A stretch of 64,000 nt of DNA from JB111 sp049856295 (GTDB lineage Bacteria > Actinomycetota > Actinomycetes > Actinomycetales > Actinomycetaceae), in NCBI RefSeq assembly GCF_049856295.1, contig NZ_JBNDMZ010000011.1:122005-186004 (forward strand), written 5' to 3'. The notes below the pieces were generated by a model. It was not told the DNA's origin. It ran no database searches and was given only the letters and a program-made list of their open reading frames with translations. This document shows, in pieces, positions 34,488 through 44,937 of the stretch (position 1 is the first letter of the stretch; each line of letters opens with the position of its first letter). The position numbers and the translations under genes were made by a program.

Positions 34488-35546
34488 ATGAGCGAGCAGC
34501 CGTCCGAGAGCCGTCCCGAGCACTCCACCGGCGGGACCTACTCCGTCCCGGGCAAGGAGTTCTCCCGGGACACGAACTACATCCCCACCCGGATCGTCCG
34601 CGACCCGGCACCCGACTCGGGCGACTTCCCGGTCGAGCCGAACCGATACCGCCTCGTCGCGGCGCGCGCGTGCCCGTGGGCGAACCGCACGGTCATCGTT
34701 CGCCGCCTCCTCGGCCTCGAGGGCGTCATCTCCCTCGGGCAGCCCGGCCCCACCCACGACGCCGACTCGTGGACCTTCGAGCTCGACCCCGGCGGCGTCG
34801 ACCCCGTCCTCGGGATCCCGCGCCTCAAGGACGCCTTCCTCGCGCGCGACCCGCACTACTCGCGCGGCATCACGGTGCCCGCGATCGTCGACGAGCGCAC
34901 GGGCCAGGTCGTCACCAACGACTTCGGCCAGATCACGCTCGACCTGTCGACGGAGTGGACCGAGCACCACCGCGACGGCGCGCCCGACCTCCTCCCCGCG
35001 GAGCACCGCGACGAGATGGAGCAGGTCATGCGGCACGTCTACACCGAGGTCAACAACGGCGTGTACCGGTGCGGGTTCGCCGGCTCGCAGGACGCCTACG
35101 ACGCCGCGTACGACCGCCTGTGGACCGCCCTCGACACGCTCGAGGACCGGCTGACGGAGCGCCGCTACCTCGTGGGCGACACGATCACCGAGGCCGACGT
35201 CCGGCTGTTCACCACGCTCGCCCGGTTCGACGCCGTCTACCACGGGCACTTCAAGTGCAACCGGAACCTGCTGCGCGAGATGCCGGCCCTGTGGGGGTAC
35301 GCCCGGGACCTGTTCCAGACGCCCGGGTTCGGCGACACGATCGACTTCGTCCAGATCAAGCAGCACTACTACGAGGTGCACACGGACATCAACCCGTCCG
35401 GGATCGTGCCGAAGGGGCCGGACCTGTGGAGCTGGCTGACGCCGCACGGCCGCGAGGCGCTCGGCGGGCGGCCGTTCGGCGACGGCACTCCCCCGGGCCC
35501 GGTGGCCGAGGGCGAGGAGGTCGCGGAGGGCCACGGCGCCGCCTGA
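34488..35546 (+). CDS. Glutathionyl-hydroquinone reductase-like thiol transferase (YqjG/PcpF family)
   Basis: 352-residue GST-fold protein of the Xi class. Active-site motif CPWANR after RLVAARA, then VPAIVDERTGQVVTNDF and the C-terminal GST helix block with YLVGDTITEADVRLFTTL. In mycothiol-using actinomycetes the thiol partner is probably mycothiol, not glutathione. The role would be reduction of thiol-quinone conjugates. TAGGCT (34476-34481) lies 6 nt before the ATG, so a leaderless transcript is likely. Confidence 0.9.
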   Translation: MSEQPSESRPEHSTGGTYSVPGKEFSRDTNYIPTRIVRDPAPDSGDFPVEPNRYRLVAARACPWANRTVIVRRLLGLEGVISLGQPGPTHDADSWTFELDPGGVDPVLGIPRLKDAFLARDPHYSRGITVPAIVDERTGQVVTNDFGQITLDLSTEWTEHHRDGAPDLLPAEHRDEMEQVMRHVYTEVNNGVYRCGFAGSQDAYDAAYDRLWTALDTLEDRLTERRYLVGDTITEADVRLFTTLARFDAVYHGHFKCNRNLLREMPALWGYARDLFQTPGFGDTIDFVQIKQHYYEVHTDINPSGIVPKGPDLWSWLTPHGREALGGRPFGDGTPPGPVAEGEEVAEGHGAA

Positions 35547-35624
35547 CCCGCACTCTCGACGAGAAGCTCGGTCCTGAGCCGCACTCTCGACAGGTGAGGC
35601 GGTCTCTCGCTCCGTCCCGCGCGG

Positions 35625-37646
35625 CTACTGGTAGGTCACGAGGTCCGGCGTCGGCTGGACCGCCATCGTGCCATCGGGGCCGAGCAGCGGCGTGTCCTCG
35701 TCGTAGAAGTTCTTCCAGCCCCACGCCGTCACGGACGGGGCGTTGGCCAGCAGCGTGCGCCACGTGGCCTGCTTGTCGCCCTGCCCGCCCTGGCCGTCGG
35801 CGTGGATGAGCACCCGCACCTCGTCCCGCGACTGGTCGACCTGGTCGACGTCCGGGATCATCCGCACCTGGAACTGGTGGAGGACGAGGAGCTTCTGCGG
35901 CAGGTCGTGCTCGTCGGTGAGGTCGGCGAGGTAGGTGACGACCTCGTTGACCTCCTCGACCGGCACCTGACCGATCTGCGTGAGGTGGACCTGGTCGGGC
36001 CTCAGCCGCCACTCGGGGTCGAGCGCGAGCCCCACGTGCGGCTCGAGCAGCAGCTCCTCGTACAACCGCGCCTGCGTGACGAAGTCGGTCCGTCCGGGCT
36101 GCAGGTCGAGGACCACGTACATCCCGTGCTCGGCGGCGAGGTCGACGAGCGGTCGGATGCGCTCGACGGGCGTCTCGCTGGAGTAGTCGCCGTCGTCGCC
36201 CGCCTCGCTCGAGGCCACGGTCGCGATGATCTCGAGGGTCGGCACCACCGTCTCGTCGGTGAGCCCGTCGAACTCGGCGGCGACCTCCTCGGCGCGCGTG
36301 ATCGTGTCCTCCGGCCCCTGCTCCCCGAGCACGCCGAGGGCGGCCCCGTCCGGGCTGCCGTAGAGGGCGACGTACATCGCGCCGGCCTGGTCGCCGGACG
36401 GCTCAGGCAGGACGAGCTGCCCGCCGGCCGGGAGCTGGACACCAGTGGCGGCCGACTCGGTGCGGCTCCTCAGCTGCTCGGCGTCACCGAGGTCGGGAGA
36501 GAGCCCGACGACGACGAGCCCCGCCGCGTCCGTGCCCTCCGCCCCGGGGCCGGACGGGTCCGAGGCCGACTCGTCCGCGCCGGTGTCCGACTCCTCGGTC
36601 CCCGTGCCGTCGCTCGTCGACTCTCCGGGCGCGTCGGAGTCGCTCTCCCCACCGGACGCCAGGCCGAGGTCGTTCGCGAGAGAATGGACGGCCTCGACGC
36701 CCGCCGCGCTCGCGCGCGGGTCTCCCCCGTTCGCGACGACGACGTTGGCACCGGCCGCCCGGGCCGTGGCAGCGACGGCGAGCTCGTCGAGCGTCCCGCC
36801 ACCCAGCGCGACGGTCTCGGCCCCGGCCGGCTCCGTGTCGCCGAGGTCGGGAAGCTGGGTGACGATCTCGTGATCGCCGGTCTCGGCGGGGCCGTCGGTC
36901 GTGGCGTCGTCGGTGGCGTCGGCGCCGTCAGCGCTGTCGGTCGCAGTCTCGCCGGGAGCGTCGGAGGGCGACTCGTCGGTGGCGCCTCCGTCGGTCGCGT
37001 CGCTCGGAGTCTCGGCGCCGTCCTGTGCGCCGCCTCCCTCCTCGGACGCGTCCGACGCCGCGGCCGGATCCCAGTCGTGGGCGGCCACGGCGAGCTCGTC
37101 GGCGCTCGCGGCGACGGTCTGGACGGCGTCGGCCGCGCCCACCTCGGCGAGCTCGGGCCCGCCGACGAGCGCGGCCAGCTCGGCGTCGTCGGCCGGGGCG
37201 GCGACGTCCACGTCGACGTCGTCGGGGACCGTGACCGGCCCGACGGCGACGACCGTCGATGCGCCCAGCCGCTCGATCTCGGCGGCCTCGGCGGCGTCGT
37301 CGCCGTCCACGAGCACCGGGACGCCCAGGTGCACGGCGGCGGAGGTTGCCTCGACGGAACGGGGTGCGCCGTCGGGGGCGAGGACGACGATCGGCGAGGA
37401 GGCGAAGTAGGTCTCGGAGGCGGCGACCGAGCGCGCGGTGCCGTCGCCCTCGAGGACGAGCGACTCGGTCGGTGCCACGCTCTCCGCGACGTTGTCGGCC
37501 GATTCGGACTCCGCCGACCCGCCGCCGGAGCCGGACTCCTGCCCGGCGTCGGTGTCGTCCCCGCCCGTGCCGCACGCGGCGAGGACGAGCGCGGTGGCGG
37601 CGGCCGCGGCGAGCGCGGCCCTGCGTGGTGATCGAACGGTGCTCAT
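35625..37646 (-). CDS. Large secreted lipoprotein with cell-wall-binding-like repeats
   Basis: 673 residues with a lipobox (ALVLAACGTGG). Residues about 60-200 and 280-430 resemble cell-wall-binding-repeat-2-type modules (alternating strands such as ASSPIVVLAPDGAPRSVEATSAA and GASTVVAVGPV). They are interrupted by long Ser/Asp/Thr-rich linkers. The C-terminal 240 residues form a separate region with TIM-barrel-like strands (MYVVLDLQPGRTDFV, VGLALDPEWRL, HQFQVRMIPDVDQ, SVTAWGWKNFYDED). Good SD (GGGAGGGG) before the ATG. The 78-bp gap to the previous gene contains two copies of GCACTCTCGAC. Function unknown. Confidence 0.72.
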   Translation of the reverse strand: MSTVRSPRRAALAAAAATALVLAACGTGGDDTDAGQESGSGGGSAESESADNVAESVAPTESLVLEGDGTARSVAASETYFASSPIVVLAPDGAPRSVEATSAAVHLGVPVLVDGDDAAEAAEIERLGASTVVAVGPVTVPDDVDVDVAAPADDAELAALVGGPELAEVGAADAVQTVAASADELAVAAHDWDPAAASDASEEGGGAQDGAETPSDATDGGATDESPSDAPGETATDSADGADATDDATTDGPAETGDHEIVTQLPDLGDTEPAGAETVALGGGTLDELAVAATARAAGANVVVANGGDPRASAAGVEAVHSLANDLGLASGGESDSDAPGESTSDGTGTEESDTGADESASDPSGPGAEGTDAAGLVVVGLSPDLGDAEQLRSRTESAATGVQLPAGGQLVLPEPSGDQAGAMYVALYGSPDGAALGVLGEQGPEDTITRAEEVAAEFDGLTDETVVPTLEIIATVASSEAGDDGDYSSETPVERIRPLVDLAAEHGMYVVLDLQPGRTDFVTQARLYEELLLEPHVGLALDPEWRLRPDQVHLTQIGQVPVEEVNEVVTYLADLTDEHDLPQKLLVLHQFQVRMIPDVDQVDQSRDEVRVLIHADGQGGQGDKQATWRTLLANAPSVTAWGWKNFYDEDTPLLGPDGTMAVQPTPDLVTYQ

Positions 37647-37734
37647 GTCACCCCTCCCGGTCGGAACCGCGTCCACGGTAGGCCGTTCGGGCAGGATCGG
37701 CAGGAGGTGGTGGTCGCGCAGTCGGCGGTGCTGG

Positions 37735-38505
37735 TCAGCCGGCCGAGCGACGGGCGGCGTCCAGATCTGCCACGAGGGACGTCACGAGCTCGGCCGTCTC
37801 CTCCCAGCCCTCGACCGCGCGGCAGGGCACCCCGAGGTCGAGGACGGGCCGGTCGTTGCCGCCCTCGTCGAGGCGGTCGCCGACGAACAGCATGTCGGCC
37901 AGGTCGATGCCGGTCCGCTCGGCGAGCCGCGTCATGCCGTAGGCTTTGTCGATGCCGTGGGCGGTGATGTCGACCGACGTCGACCCGCCGGAGCGGACCT
38001 CGAGCTCAGGGAGGTCGGCGGCGACGGCGGCACGCAGCCGCTCCTTCTTCTCCCCCGTCGGGTCCCACGCCTTCTTCGCGTCCACGGGGGCGCGTTGGCC
38101 GAGGGCCGAGAACGTCATCTGGGTCCCGCGGTCCTCGATGATCGGCCCCCACGTCTCGCTCTCCCACAGGCCGAGCTCGCGGGCGCGCCGCTCGAGGGAG
38201 CCGGCCGCGGCCGCGCGGAGCTCGGCTTCGAGCTCGTTGGCGTAGACCTGCACGAGCTCACCGGACTCGATCCGCAGGTAGCGGGTCCCGCAGGTCGGCA
38301 GGAGGTGGAGGTCGGTGAGGTCGTGGCCGGCCATCCGCTCGACCACCTGGGTGCGGAACTGCGAGACGTCGCCGCCCGAGATGACGCAGACCGGCACGCG
38401 CGCGAGCAGATCGGCCAGGGCGCGGACCATCGGGTCCGGCAGGGGCTGCTTCGAGGGCGCGAGGGTGTCGTCGAGGTCGAAGGCGACGAGGGCGGGCATG
38501 GGCAC
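37735..38505 (-). CDS. HAD-IIB phosphatase, phosphomannomutase-like
   Basis: 256-residue haloacid dehalogenase-fold enzyme. Motif I DLDDTLAPS, motif II Ser/Thr in VISGGD, motif III Lys near GIDKAYG, motif IV VGDRLDEGGND. The cap includes QMTFSALGQRAP and GGSTSVDITAHG, which recall eukaryotic-type phosphomannomutases and related sugar phosphatases. GTG at 38505 has GGGAG 5 nt upstream; an ATG at 38499 is possible. Substrate not decided by context. Confidence 0.85.
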   Translation of the reverse strand: MPMPALVAFDLDDTLAPSKQPLPDPMVRALADLLARVPVCVISGGDVSQFRTQVVERMAGHDLTDLHLLPTCGTRYLRIESGELVQVYANELEAELRAAAAGSLERRARELGLWESETWGPIIEDRGTQMTFSALGQRAPVDAKKAWDPTGEKKERLRAAVAADLPELEVRSGGSTSVDITAHGIDKAYGMTRLAERTGIDLADMLFVGDRLDEGGNDRPVLDLGVPCRAVEGWEETAELVTSLVADLDAARRSAG

Positions 38506-38709
38506 GGGGGCTCCCTGAGTGGGTCGGCGGAAACTCGATCCTAGGCTCGCTGCCCGCCGCGCGGCCGGGCGTGGTCAGCCGGCGAGGCCGAGGAACGCGA
38601 GCAGCGCCCGGTCGAGCCGCACGAGAACTGCGTGGAATCCGGACCCATCCGGATGCCCACCCGCTCCGAACCCTGAGTGTCCGATCGACGGAACACGAAG
38701 GAGCTCATC

Positions 38710-39528
38710 ATGCGAACGACGAAGTTCTTGGCGGCACCCGCCCTCGCGCTCGGCGCGCTCACGCTGGCGGCGGCTCCCGCCCTGGCGCACGGCGACGGGC
38801 ACGACGACGGCAGCGGCGACGGCGGGAGCCACGCCGAGGGCACGTGGTCCGGCCAGGCCCACCTCGGCGAGCTCAACAACAGCGGCACCACGGGCGACTT
38901 CTGGCTCGAGCTCGACGGCCACGAGGCGACCGTGTCCATGAACGTCTCCGGCGCGGCCGAGACGTTCATGGACGGCCCGTTCCCGCACGCCCAGCACATC
39001 CACATCGGCGCCGAGGGCGTGTGCCCCGGCCCCGAGGCGGACATGAACGGCGACGACGCCGTCAACGTCGAGGAGGGACACCCGTTCTACGGGATGATCG
39101 CGACCTCGCTGACGACCGAGGGCGACACGAGCCCTGACTCGGGGCTCGCCGTCGACCGCTTCCCGGGCGGCTCGTCCTACACCTACGAGCGGACCGTCGA
39201 GCTCGACGACGACACCGTGGCCGCCCTCGCGGACGGGACCGCCGTCGTGGTCGTCCACGGCGTCGACCCCGCCAACCTGTCCGACGCCGCGGCCGGCGCC
39301 CAGAGCGAGCTCGACCCGGCGCTGCCCCTCGCGGCGACCCTGCCCGCCGCCTGCGGCGCGGTGACGGTCTCGCAGGTCGGCGAGATGCCGCACGGCGGGG
39401 CCGACACCGGCTCGCCGGTGCAGCAGTCCGACGACGGCGCCGCCCTCGCGATCGGCGCGGGCGTCCTGGGTCTGGGCGTCGTCGGCGGCGGAGCCTGGGC
39501 GCTCAAGCGTCGCGCCGCCACCGCCTGA
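38710..39528 (+). CDS. Secreted CHRD-like protein with C-terminal membrane anchor
   Basis: 272 residues. Signal peptide (about 1-28, ending ALAHGDG), then a CHRD-type beta domain (HLGELNNSGTTGDFWLELDG, HAQHIHIGAEGVCPG), and at the C-terminus a hydrophobic helix followed by KRRAATA. This is the layout of a sortase substrate, but no LPxTG-type motif is visible before the helix (TGSPVQQSDDG). SD AAGGAG 6 nt before the ATG fixes the start. A sortase-like gene follows after 20 bp, so the two are probably a pair. Confidence 0.82.
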   Translation: MRTTKFLAAPALALGALTLAAAPALAHGDGHDDGSGDGGSHAEGTWSGQAHLGELNNSGTTGDFWLELDGHEATVSMNVSGAAETFMDGPFPHAQHIHIGAEGVCPGPEADMNGDDAVNVEEGHPFYGMIATSLTTEGDTSPDSGLAVDRFPGGSSYTYERTVELDDDTVAALADGTAVVVVHGVDPANLSDAAAGAQSELDPALPLAATLPAACGAVTVSQVGEMPHGGADTGSPVQQSDDGAALAIGAGVLGLGVVGGGAWALKRRAATA

Positions 39529-39548
39529 GCGACGAGGAGCGACTGACG

Positions 39549-40358
39549 ATGCCTCGCATCCACGGCCGCCGCGTGGGCCTCACGGCCTGCGCGGCGGCCG
39601 CGCTCCTGGCTCTCGGCTCCTGCTCGGGGGCCGACGAGCCCGAGTACTCCGACCCGGTCGGCCCGTCGTCGTCGAGCGCCCCGGACGGGGAGCAGGACTC
39701 GCCCACCGACGGCGCGACCCCCGGCGCACCGCCGGCGTCGGCGGGTCCTGCTCCCTCCCCCGGGAGCGAGTCGGACACCGGGTCCGGGAGCGGATCGGCG
39801 ACGGAGGCTCCGTCGACGGGTCCGGGCGACGGCGGCGAGGGCGCGAACGGCGCGGGCGCGGAAGGCGAGGACGGTGCGCCGGAGGATGCCGTGCCGGCCG
39901 CCCTACCCGCCTCGGAGCCCGCCCGGATCGAGATCCCCGGCCTCGGCGTCGACTCCGACGTCATGGACCTCGGGATCCAGGACAACGGGGTCATCGAGGT
40001 CCCGCCGTACAACCTCGGGTCGCCGGCCGGCTGGTACGTCCACTCGCCCACCCCGGGCGAGGCCGGACCGTCCGTCGTCCTCGGGCACCGCAACGGCAGC
40101 GAGGGCGGCCCCGGGATCTTCGCCGACCTGCCCAGCACGGAGGTCGGCGACACCGTGGAGGTCACGCGGGACGACGGCTCGGTGGCGACCTTCACCGTCT
40201 ACCGGACCGAGCAGTTCTACCAGCAGGAGTTCCCCACGCTCGACGTCTACGGGAACACGCCGGGGCCCGAGCTCCGGCTCATCACCTGCGACGGCCTCAA
40301 CCCGGAGACCGGGATGCTCGAGGACAACTTCATCGTCTACGCCGCACTCGACGGCTGA
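39549..40358 (+). CDS. Class E/F-like sortase, lipoprotein form
   Basis: 269 residues. Lipobox-like ALGSCSG near residue 26, a Ser/Gly/Pro/Glu-rich spacer to about 115, then a sortase domain (ARIEIPGLGVDSDVMDLG, SVVLGHRNG with the catalytic His, RLITCDG with the catalytic Cys). No Arg occurs after the Cys: the tail is CDGLNPETGMLEDN and IVYAALDG, so the usual catalytic Arg is missing or supplied otherwise. Expected to act outside the membrane on the CHRD protein upstream. Confidence 0.85.
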   Translation: MPRIHGRRVGLTACAAAALLALGSCSGADEPEYSDPVGPSSSSAPDGEQDSPTDGATPGAPPASAGPAPSPGSESDTGSGSGSATEAPSTGPGDGGEGANGAGAEGEDGAPEDAVPAALPASEPARIEIPGLGVDSDVMDLGIQDNGVIEVPPYNLGSPAGWYVHSPTPGEAGPSVVLGHRNGSEGGPGIFADLPSTEVGDTVEVTRDDGSVATFTVYRTEQFYQQEFPTLDVYGNTPGPELRLITCDGLNPETGMLEDNFIVYAALDG

Positions 40359-40365
40359 CCGTCCG

Positions 40366-41106
40366 TCAGCCCGTGGCGTCCGCGATCACCTTGACGACGG
40401 CGGCGACGGCCTCGGCGGCGTCCGCCCCGGTGCCCTGGACGGTGAGCTCGGTGCCGGCCTTGATGTTCTTCGCCATGAGGGCGAGCACGCTGCGGGCGTC
40501 GGCGCCGTCGATCGTCACGGCCGCGGTGAACCCGGCGGCGGTCGTGGCGATGGCTGCCGCGGGACGCGCGTGCATGCCCATCGGGTCCTCGATGACGACG
40601 GTCTCCGTGACGGCGTCTCCCGCGGGTGCCGAGCCCGCGTCGTCGTCGGAGTCACCGGTCGAGACCTCGGCCCCGTCGGCTCCGGCCGGCCCCGCGTCGT
40701 CCCCACCCGCACTCTCGACGAGGCTGCGCGCCGCAGCCGCGACCGCTCCGGCCACGGCCGCGAGGTCCCCGCCGCCCTGCGCCTCGACGGCGGCCGCGAC
40801 GACGCCTTCGACGAGCGGACCGGAGGCGTGCCGGACGGGCTCGTCGTCGTGCATCTCGAGGACCGAGTCGATCGTCATCGCCGCCGACCCGAGGTCGGCC
40901 ACGAGCACGACCCCGGTCACCTCAGCGTCGTCGAGCAGGTCGGTGACGGCGGCTTCGACGGCGTCGAAGCTCGTCCCGATCCGGCCGTCGTCCGTGCCAC
41001 CCACGCCGACGACCCGCACGTCGGCCGCCATCTGGGCCGCGAGCTCGACGACCCCGTCGGCCAGCCCCTTCGAGTGCGAGACGGCGACGAGCGCCACGCG
41101 GCCCAT
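40366..41106 (-). CDS. dhaM: DhaM, phosphotransfer subunit of dihydroxyacetone kinase
   Basis: 246 residues: an N-terminal EIIA-Man-like domain with His in VAVSHSKGLADG, a linker, and a complete HPr-like domain with GMHARPA (His) and RSVLALMAKNIKAG. It passes phosphate from the PTS to DhaL. The Enzyme I-like fragment found in E. coli DhaM is absent. Its start overlaps the dhaL stop (TGATG). Confidence 0.93.
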   Translation of the reverse strand: MGRVALVAVSHSKGLADGVVELAAQMAADVRVVGVGGTDDGRIGTSFDAVEAAVTDLLDDAEVTGVVLVADLGSAAMTIDSVLEMHDDEPVRHASGPLVEGVVAAAVEAQGGGDLAAVAGAVAAAARSLVESAGGDDAGPAGADGAEVSTGDSDDDAGSAPAGDAVTETVVIEDPMGMHARPAAAIATTAAGFTAAVTIDGADARSVLALMAKNIKAGTELTVQGTGADAAEAVAAVVKVIADATG

Positions 41107-41744
41107 CAGGACGCCTGTGCCGCGGCGGCGTCGGCGGCCGCCCGGATGATGAGCGCCGTCGAGCGAGCGCCCGGGTCCATGTGGCCCGCGGAGCGCTCGC
41201 CGAGGTAGGACGCGCGGCCCTTGGTGGCCACGAGCGGCACGGTGGCCTCGGCGCCCTCCTGGGCGGCGGTGGCGGCGGCCTCGAGCGCGGCGGCGGCGTC
41301 CCCGCCGTCGGTCGCGACCTTCTGGGCGGCCTCGAGGGCCGGGACGAGGGCGTCGACCATCGTCTTCTCCCCCGCCGTCGCGCGGCCGCGGGCCTTGACG
41401 CCCTCGAGGGCGGCCTCGAGGAAGGCGGCCACGCCGGCGGCGTCGACCTCCTCACCGATCTGCTTCGAGCCGCGCAGGAAGGCCGTCCCGTAGAGCGGGC
41501 CGGCCGCGCCGCCCACGACGGACATCAGCGTGCTGGCCACCCCCTTGAGCACCTCGGGGACCGTGGTGGGCGGGCCGGACTCGAAGCGCGGCGCGATCGC
41601 GGAGAAGCCACGGTCGAGGTTCTCGCCGTGGTCGGCGTCCCCGATCGCGCGGTCGAGGTCGATGAGCTCGATGCGGTGCTCGGCGATCGTCGCCGTCGCC
41701 CTGCTCACCCAGTCCAGCGCCCAGTCCGTGCCCAGCGTGCTCAT
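41106..41744 (-). CDS. dhaL: DhaL, ADP-binding subunit of dihydroxyacetone kinase
   Basis: 212 residues with the DhaL signature IGDADHGENLDRGF (Asp cluster for Mg-ADP) and MSVVGGAAGPLYGTAFL. ATG at 41744 has GGAGGAGA upstream. Accepts phosphate from DhaM and passes it to the substrate bound on DhaK. Confidence 0.94.
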   Translation of the reverse strand: MSTLGTDWALDWVSRATATIAEHRIELIDLDRAIGDADHGENLDRGFSAIAPRFESGPPTTVPEVLKGVASTLMSVVGGAAGPLYGTAFLRGSKQIGEEVDAAGVAAFLEAALEGVKARGRATAGEKTMVDALVPALEAAQKVATDGGDAAAALEAAATAAQEGAEATVPLVATKGRASYLGERSAGHMDPGARSTALIIRAAADAAAAQAS

Positions 41745-41886
41745 GTCTCTCCTCCGGTCGGTCGTCACGTGCGTCGTCGGTGTGCGCAGCCCGCCAGGGG
41801 TCCTGCCGCGTGCGCGTCGTCGGTGGGCGCGGGCGACCCGCGCCGGTGCGCCGGCCCGGCCACCGAGGCAGCCGGACCGGCGTCGT

Positions 41887-42879
<993 letters not shown>

Positions 42880-42964
42880 GGCATCTCCCTCGATGGCTGG
42901 TGGGCACCATCCTGCCGCCTCGCGGGGGCGGCGTCACTCCCGCGGGTCGGCGGTGGACGGATTC

Positions 42965-44740
42965 TCAGCCGCGCGTGTGTCCCGTGACCTCGCGCGCGCG
43001 GCCGGCGAGCACCACGGACCCGACGACGACGACCGCCGTCTTCGTGACGATCTCCTCCTGGTCGGCCTCGGCGAGCGTGGCGGCCCGGTCGAGGGCGGCG
43101 TCGAGGCGCGGGACGAGGTGGACGCGGTCCTCGCCGAACACGTCGCGGGCGATCTCGGCGAGCTCCTCGGCGGGCATCGCGCGGTCGGTGCCGGCGTCGG
43201 TGACGACGACCTCGTCGAGGAGGGGCTCGAGCTCGCCGAGCATCGTCTCCGCCTCCTTGTCGTACATGACGCCGACGACGCCGACGACGTGCTCGAGGTC
43301 GAACGCCTCGGCCAGCCCCTCCCGCAGGGCCTCGACGCCGGCGGTGTTGTGCGCGGCGTCGACGATGATGAGCGGCGAGGCGCGGACCACCTCGAGGCGA
43401 CCCGGCGAGGAGACGCCGGCGAAGGCCTGCTCGACGACGTCGCCCGCGAGCGCCGCCCCGCCGAAGAACTGCTCGACGGCGGCGAGCGCGAGGAGCGCGT
43501 TGCGGGCCTGGTGCTCGCCGTGGAGCGGGAGGAAGATCCCCTCGTAGACGCCCGCGGGGGTGCTCAGCGTGAGGACCTGCCCGCCGACGGCGGTCTCCCG
43601 GTCGACGACCTCGAGCTCGGTGCCCTCGCGGACGAGGCGGGCGCCGGCGGTGGCCGCGGCGGTGAGGACGATGTCCTCGACCTCCTCGTGCTGCCGGGCC
43701 ACGACGACGGTCGCGCCCTCCTCGATGATGCCGACCTTCTCGTTGGCGATCTCGGTCAGCGTGGAGCCGAGCCAGCGCATGTGGTCCCGCTCGATGGTGG
43801 TGAGGACGGCGACCTGACCGCGGGCCACGTTGGTGGCGTCCCACCGTCCGCCGAGGCCGACCTCGACGATGGCGGCGTCGACCGGGGTGTCCGCGAACGC
43901 GGCGTAGCCGAGCACGGTGAGGAGCTCGAAGAAGCTGAGGCGGACGCCGCCGTTCTCCACGTTCCGCTCGTCGACGAGATCGAGGTAGGGCGCGACGTCG
44001 TGGTAGGCCGAGATGAAGTCCGGGGTGGAGATCGGCGCGCCGTCCAGGGCGATCCGCTCGCGCACCGTGTGCAGGTGCGGGGACGTGAAGCGGCCGGTGC
44101 GCAGGCCGCGCTCGCGCAGCAGCGCCTCGATCATCCGGGCGGTCGAGGTCTTGCCGTTGGTGCCGGTGAGGTGGACGACCGGGTAGGAGTCCTGCGGGTT
44201 GCCGAGCAGGTCGAGCGCCTCGCGGACGCGCTCGAGGCTCGGCTGCGGGGCGTGCTCCGGGGTGCGGGCGAGGATCTGCGCGGTGAGCTCGGCGAGCGCG
44301 GCCTCCTCCTCGGGCGTGCCCTCGCCGGTCGGGTTGTCCGAGGACCCGGGGCCGCCGGAGGGGAGGTCGTCGTCGTGGGGCGCGTGGGGGTCGTCGTCGG
44401 GGACGTGCGCGTCGTCGGGGTCGATCCGCTCGTCGTCGCTGACGAACAGCTCCTCGTAGTCGTCGTCGAACTCCGCGTCCCGGCCGGCGTCGCCGGCGAT
44501 CTCGCGGACGACGTCGTCGTCGGGCCCGCCGAACAGGCCCGAGCGCAGGACCACCTGGAGGTCGGCCTCGCGCTCGTCGTCCTCGGCGCGGGCCTCGGCC
44601 ATGCGCTCGGCGAGCTCGGGGTCGGCGTCGTCCTCCGCGGCCGAGATCGCCTCGTCGATCGTCGGGAAGGACTCGCTGATCGCCGACTCGTCGGGCGTGT
44701 CGGCGTCGTCGGGGCTCTGGGGTCCGCCGGGAGTGCTCAC
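42965..44740 (-). CDS. folC: Folylpolyglutamate synthase / dihydrofolate synthase with acidic N-terminal extension
   Basis: 591 residues. The FolC core begins at about 150 (ALAELTAQILARTPEH) and has the P-loop VHLTGTNGKTSTA, TTIERDHMRWLGSTL, EVGLGGRWDATN and IVDAAHNTAG. It adds glutamates to folates, or glutamate to dihydropteroate. The first 150 residues are very rich in Asp and Glu and not part of the usual enzyme. GTG at 44740 has GGGAGG 8 nt upstream. No valS gene precedes it here, unlike in many actinomycetes. Confidence 0.93.
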   Translation of the reverse strand: MSTPGGPQSPDDADTPDESAISESFPTIDEAISAAEDDADPELAERMAEARAEDDEREADLQVVLRSGLFGGPDDDVVREIAGDAGRDAEFDDDYEELFVSDDERIDPDDAHVPDDDPHAPHDDDLPSGGPGSSDNPTGEGTPEEEAALAELTAQILARTPEHAPQPSLERVREALDLLGNPQDSYPVVHLTGTNGKTSTARMIEALLRERGLRTGRFTSPHLHTVRERIALDGAPISTPDFISAYHDVAPYLDLVDERNVENGGVRLSFFELLTVLGYAAFADTPVDAAIVEVGLGGRWDATNVARGQVAVLTTIERDHMRWLGSTLTEIANEKVGIIEEGATVVVARQHEEVEDIVLTAAATAGARLVREGTELEVVDRETAVGGQVLTLSTPAGVYEGIFLPLHGEHQARNALLALAAVEQFFGGAALAGDVVEQAFAGVSSPGRLEVVRASPLIIVDAAHNTAGVEALREGLAEAFDLEHVVGVVGVMYDKEAETMLGELEPLLDEVVVTDAGTDRAMPAEELAEIARDVFGEDRVHLVPRLDAALDRAATLAEADQEEIVTKTAVVVVGSVVLAGRAREVTGHTRG

Positions 44741-44776
44741 GGCTCGATCCTCCCACGCGCCGCCCCCACCCCGTCG

Positions 44777-44856
44777 TCGAGACTGCGGTTGGTGCTCGTC
44801 GAGATTGCGGTTCGTCGTCGTCGAGATTGCGGTTCGTCGTCGTCGAGATTGCGGTT
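44777..44856. repeat. Four-copy array of the TCGAGATTGCGGTT repeat
   Basis: Copies begin at 44777 (with GACT instead of GATT), 44799, 44821 and 44843, an exact 22-bp period, just upstream of folC and behind the GNAT gene. A single related copy stands at 45490, and a seven-copy array of the same core at 60136. No function seen. Confidence 0.85.
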
Positions 44857-44937
44857 GGGAGCGGCAGGACGGTCGACGTGCGGGGGTCTGCTGTACGGCC
44901 AGGACCACCTGCCCCTCACCGCCTCTCCCACTCCCCA

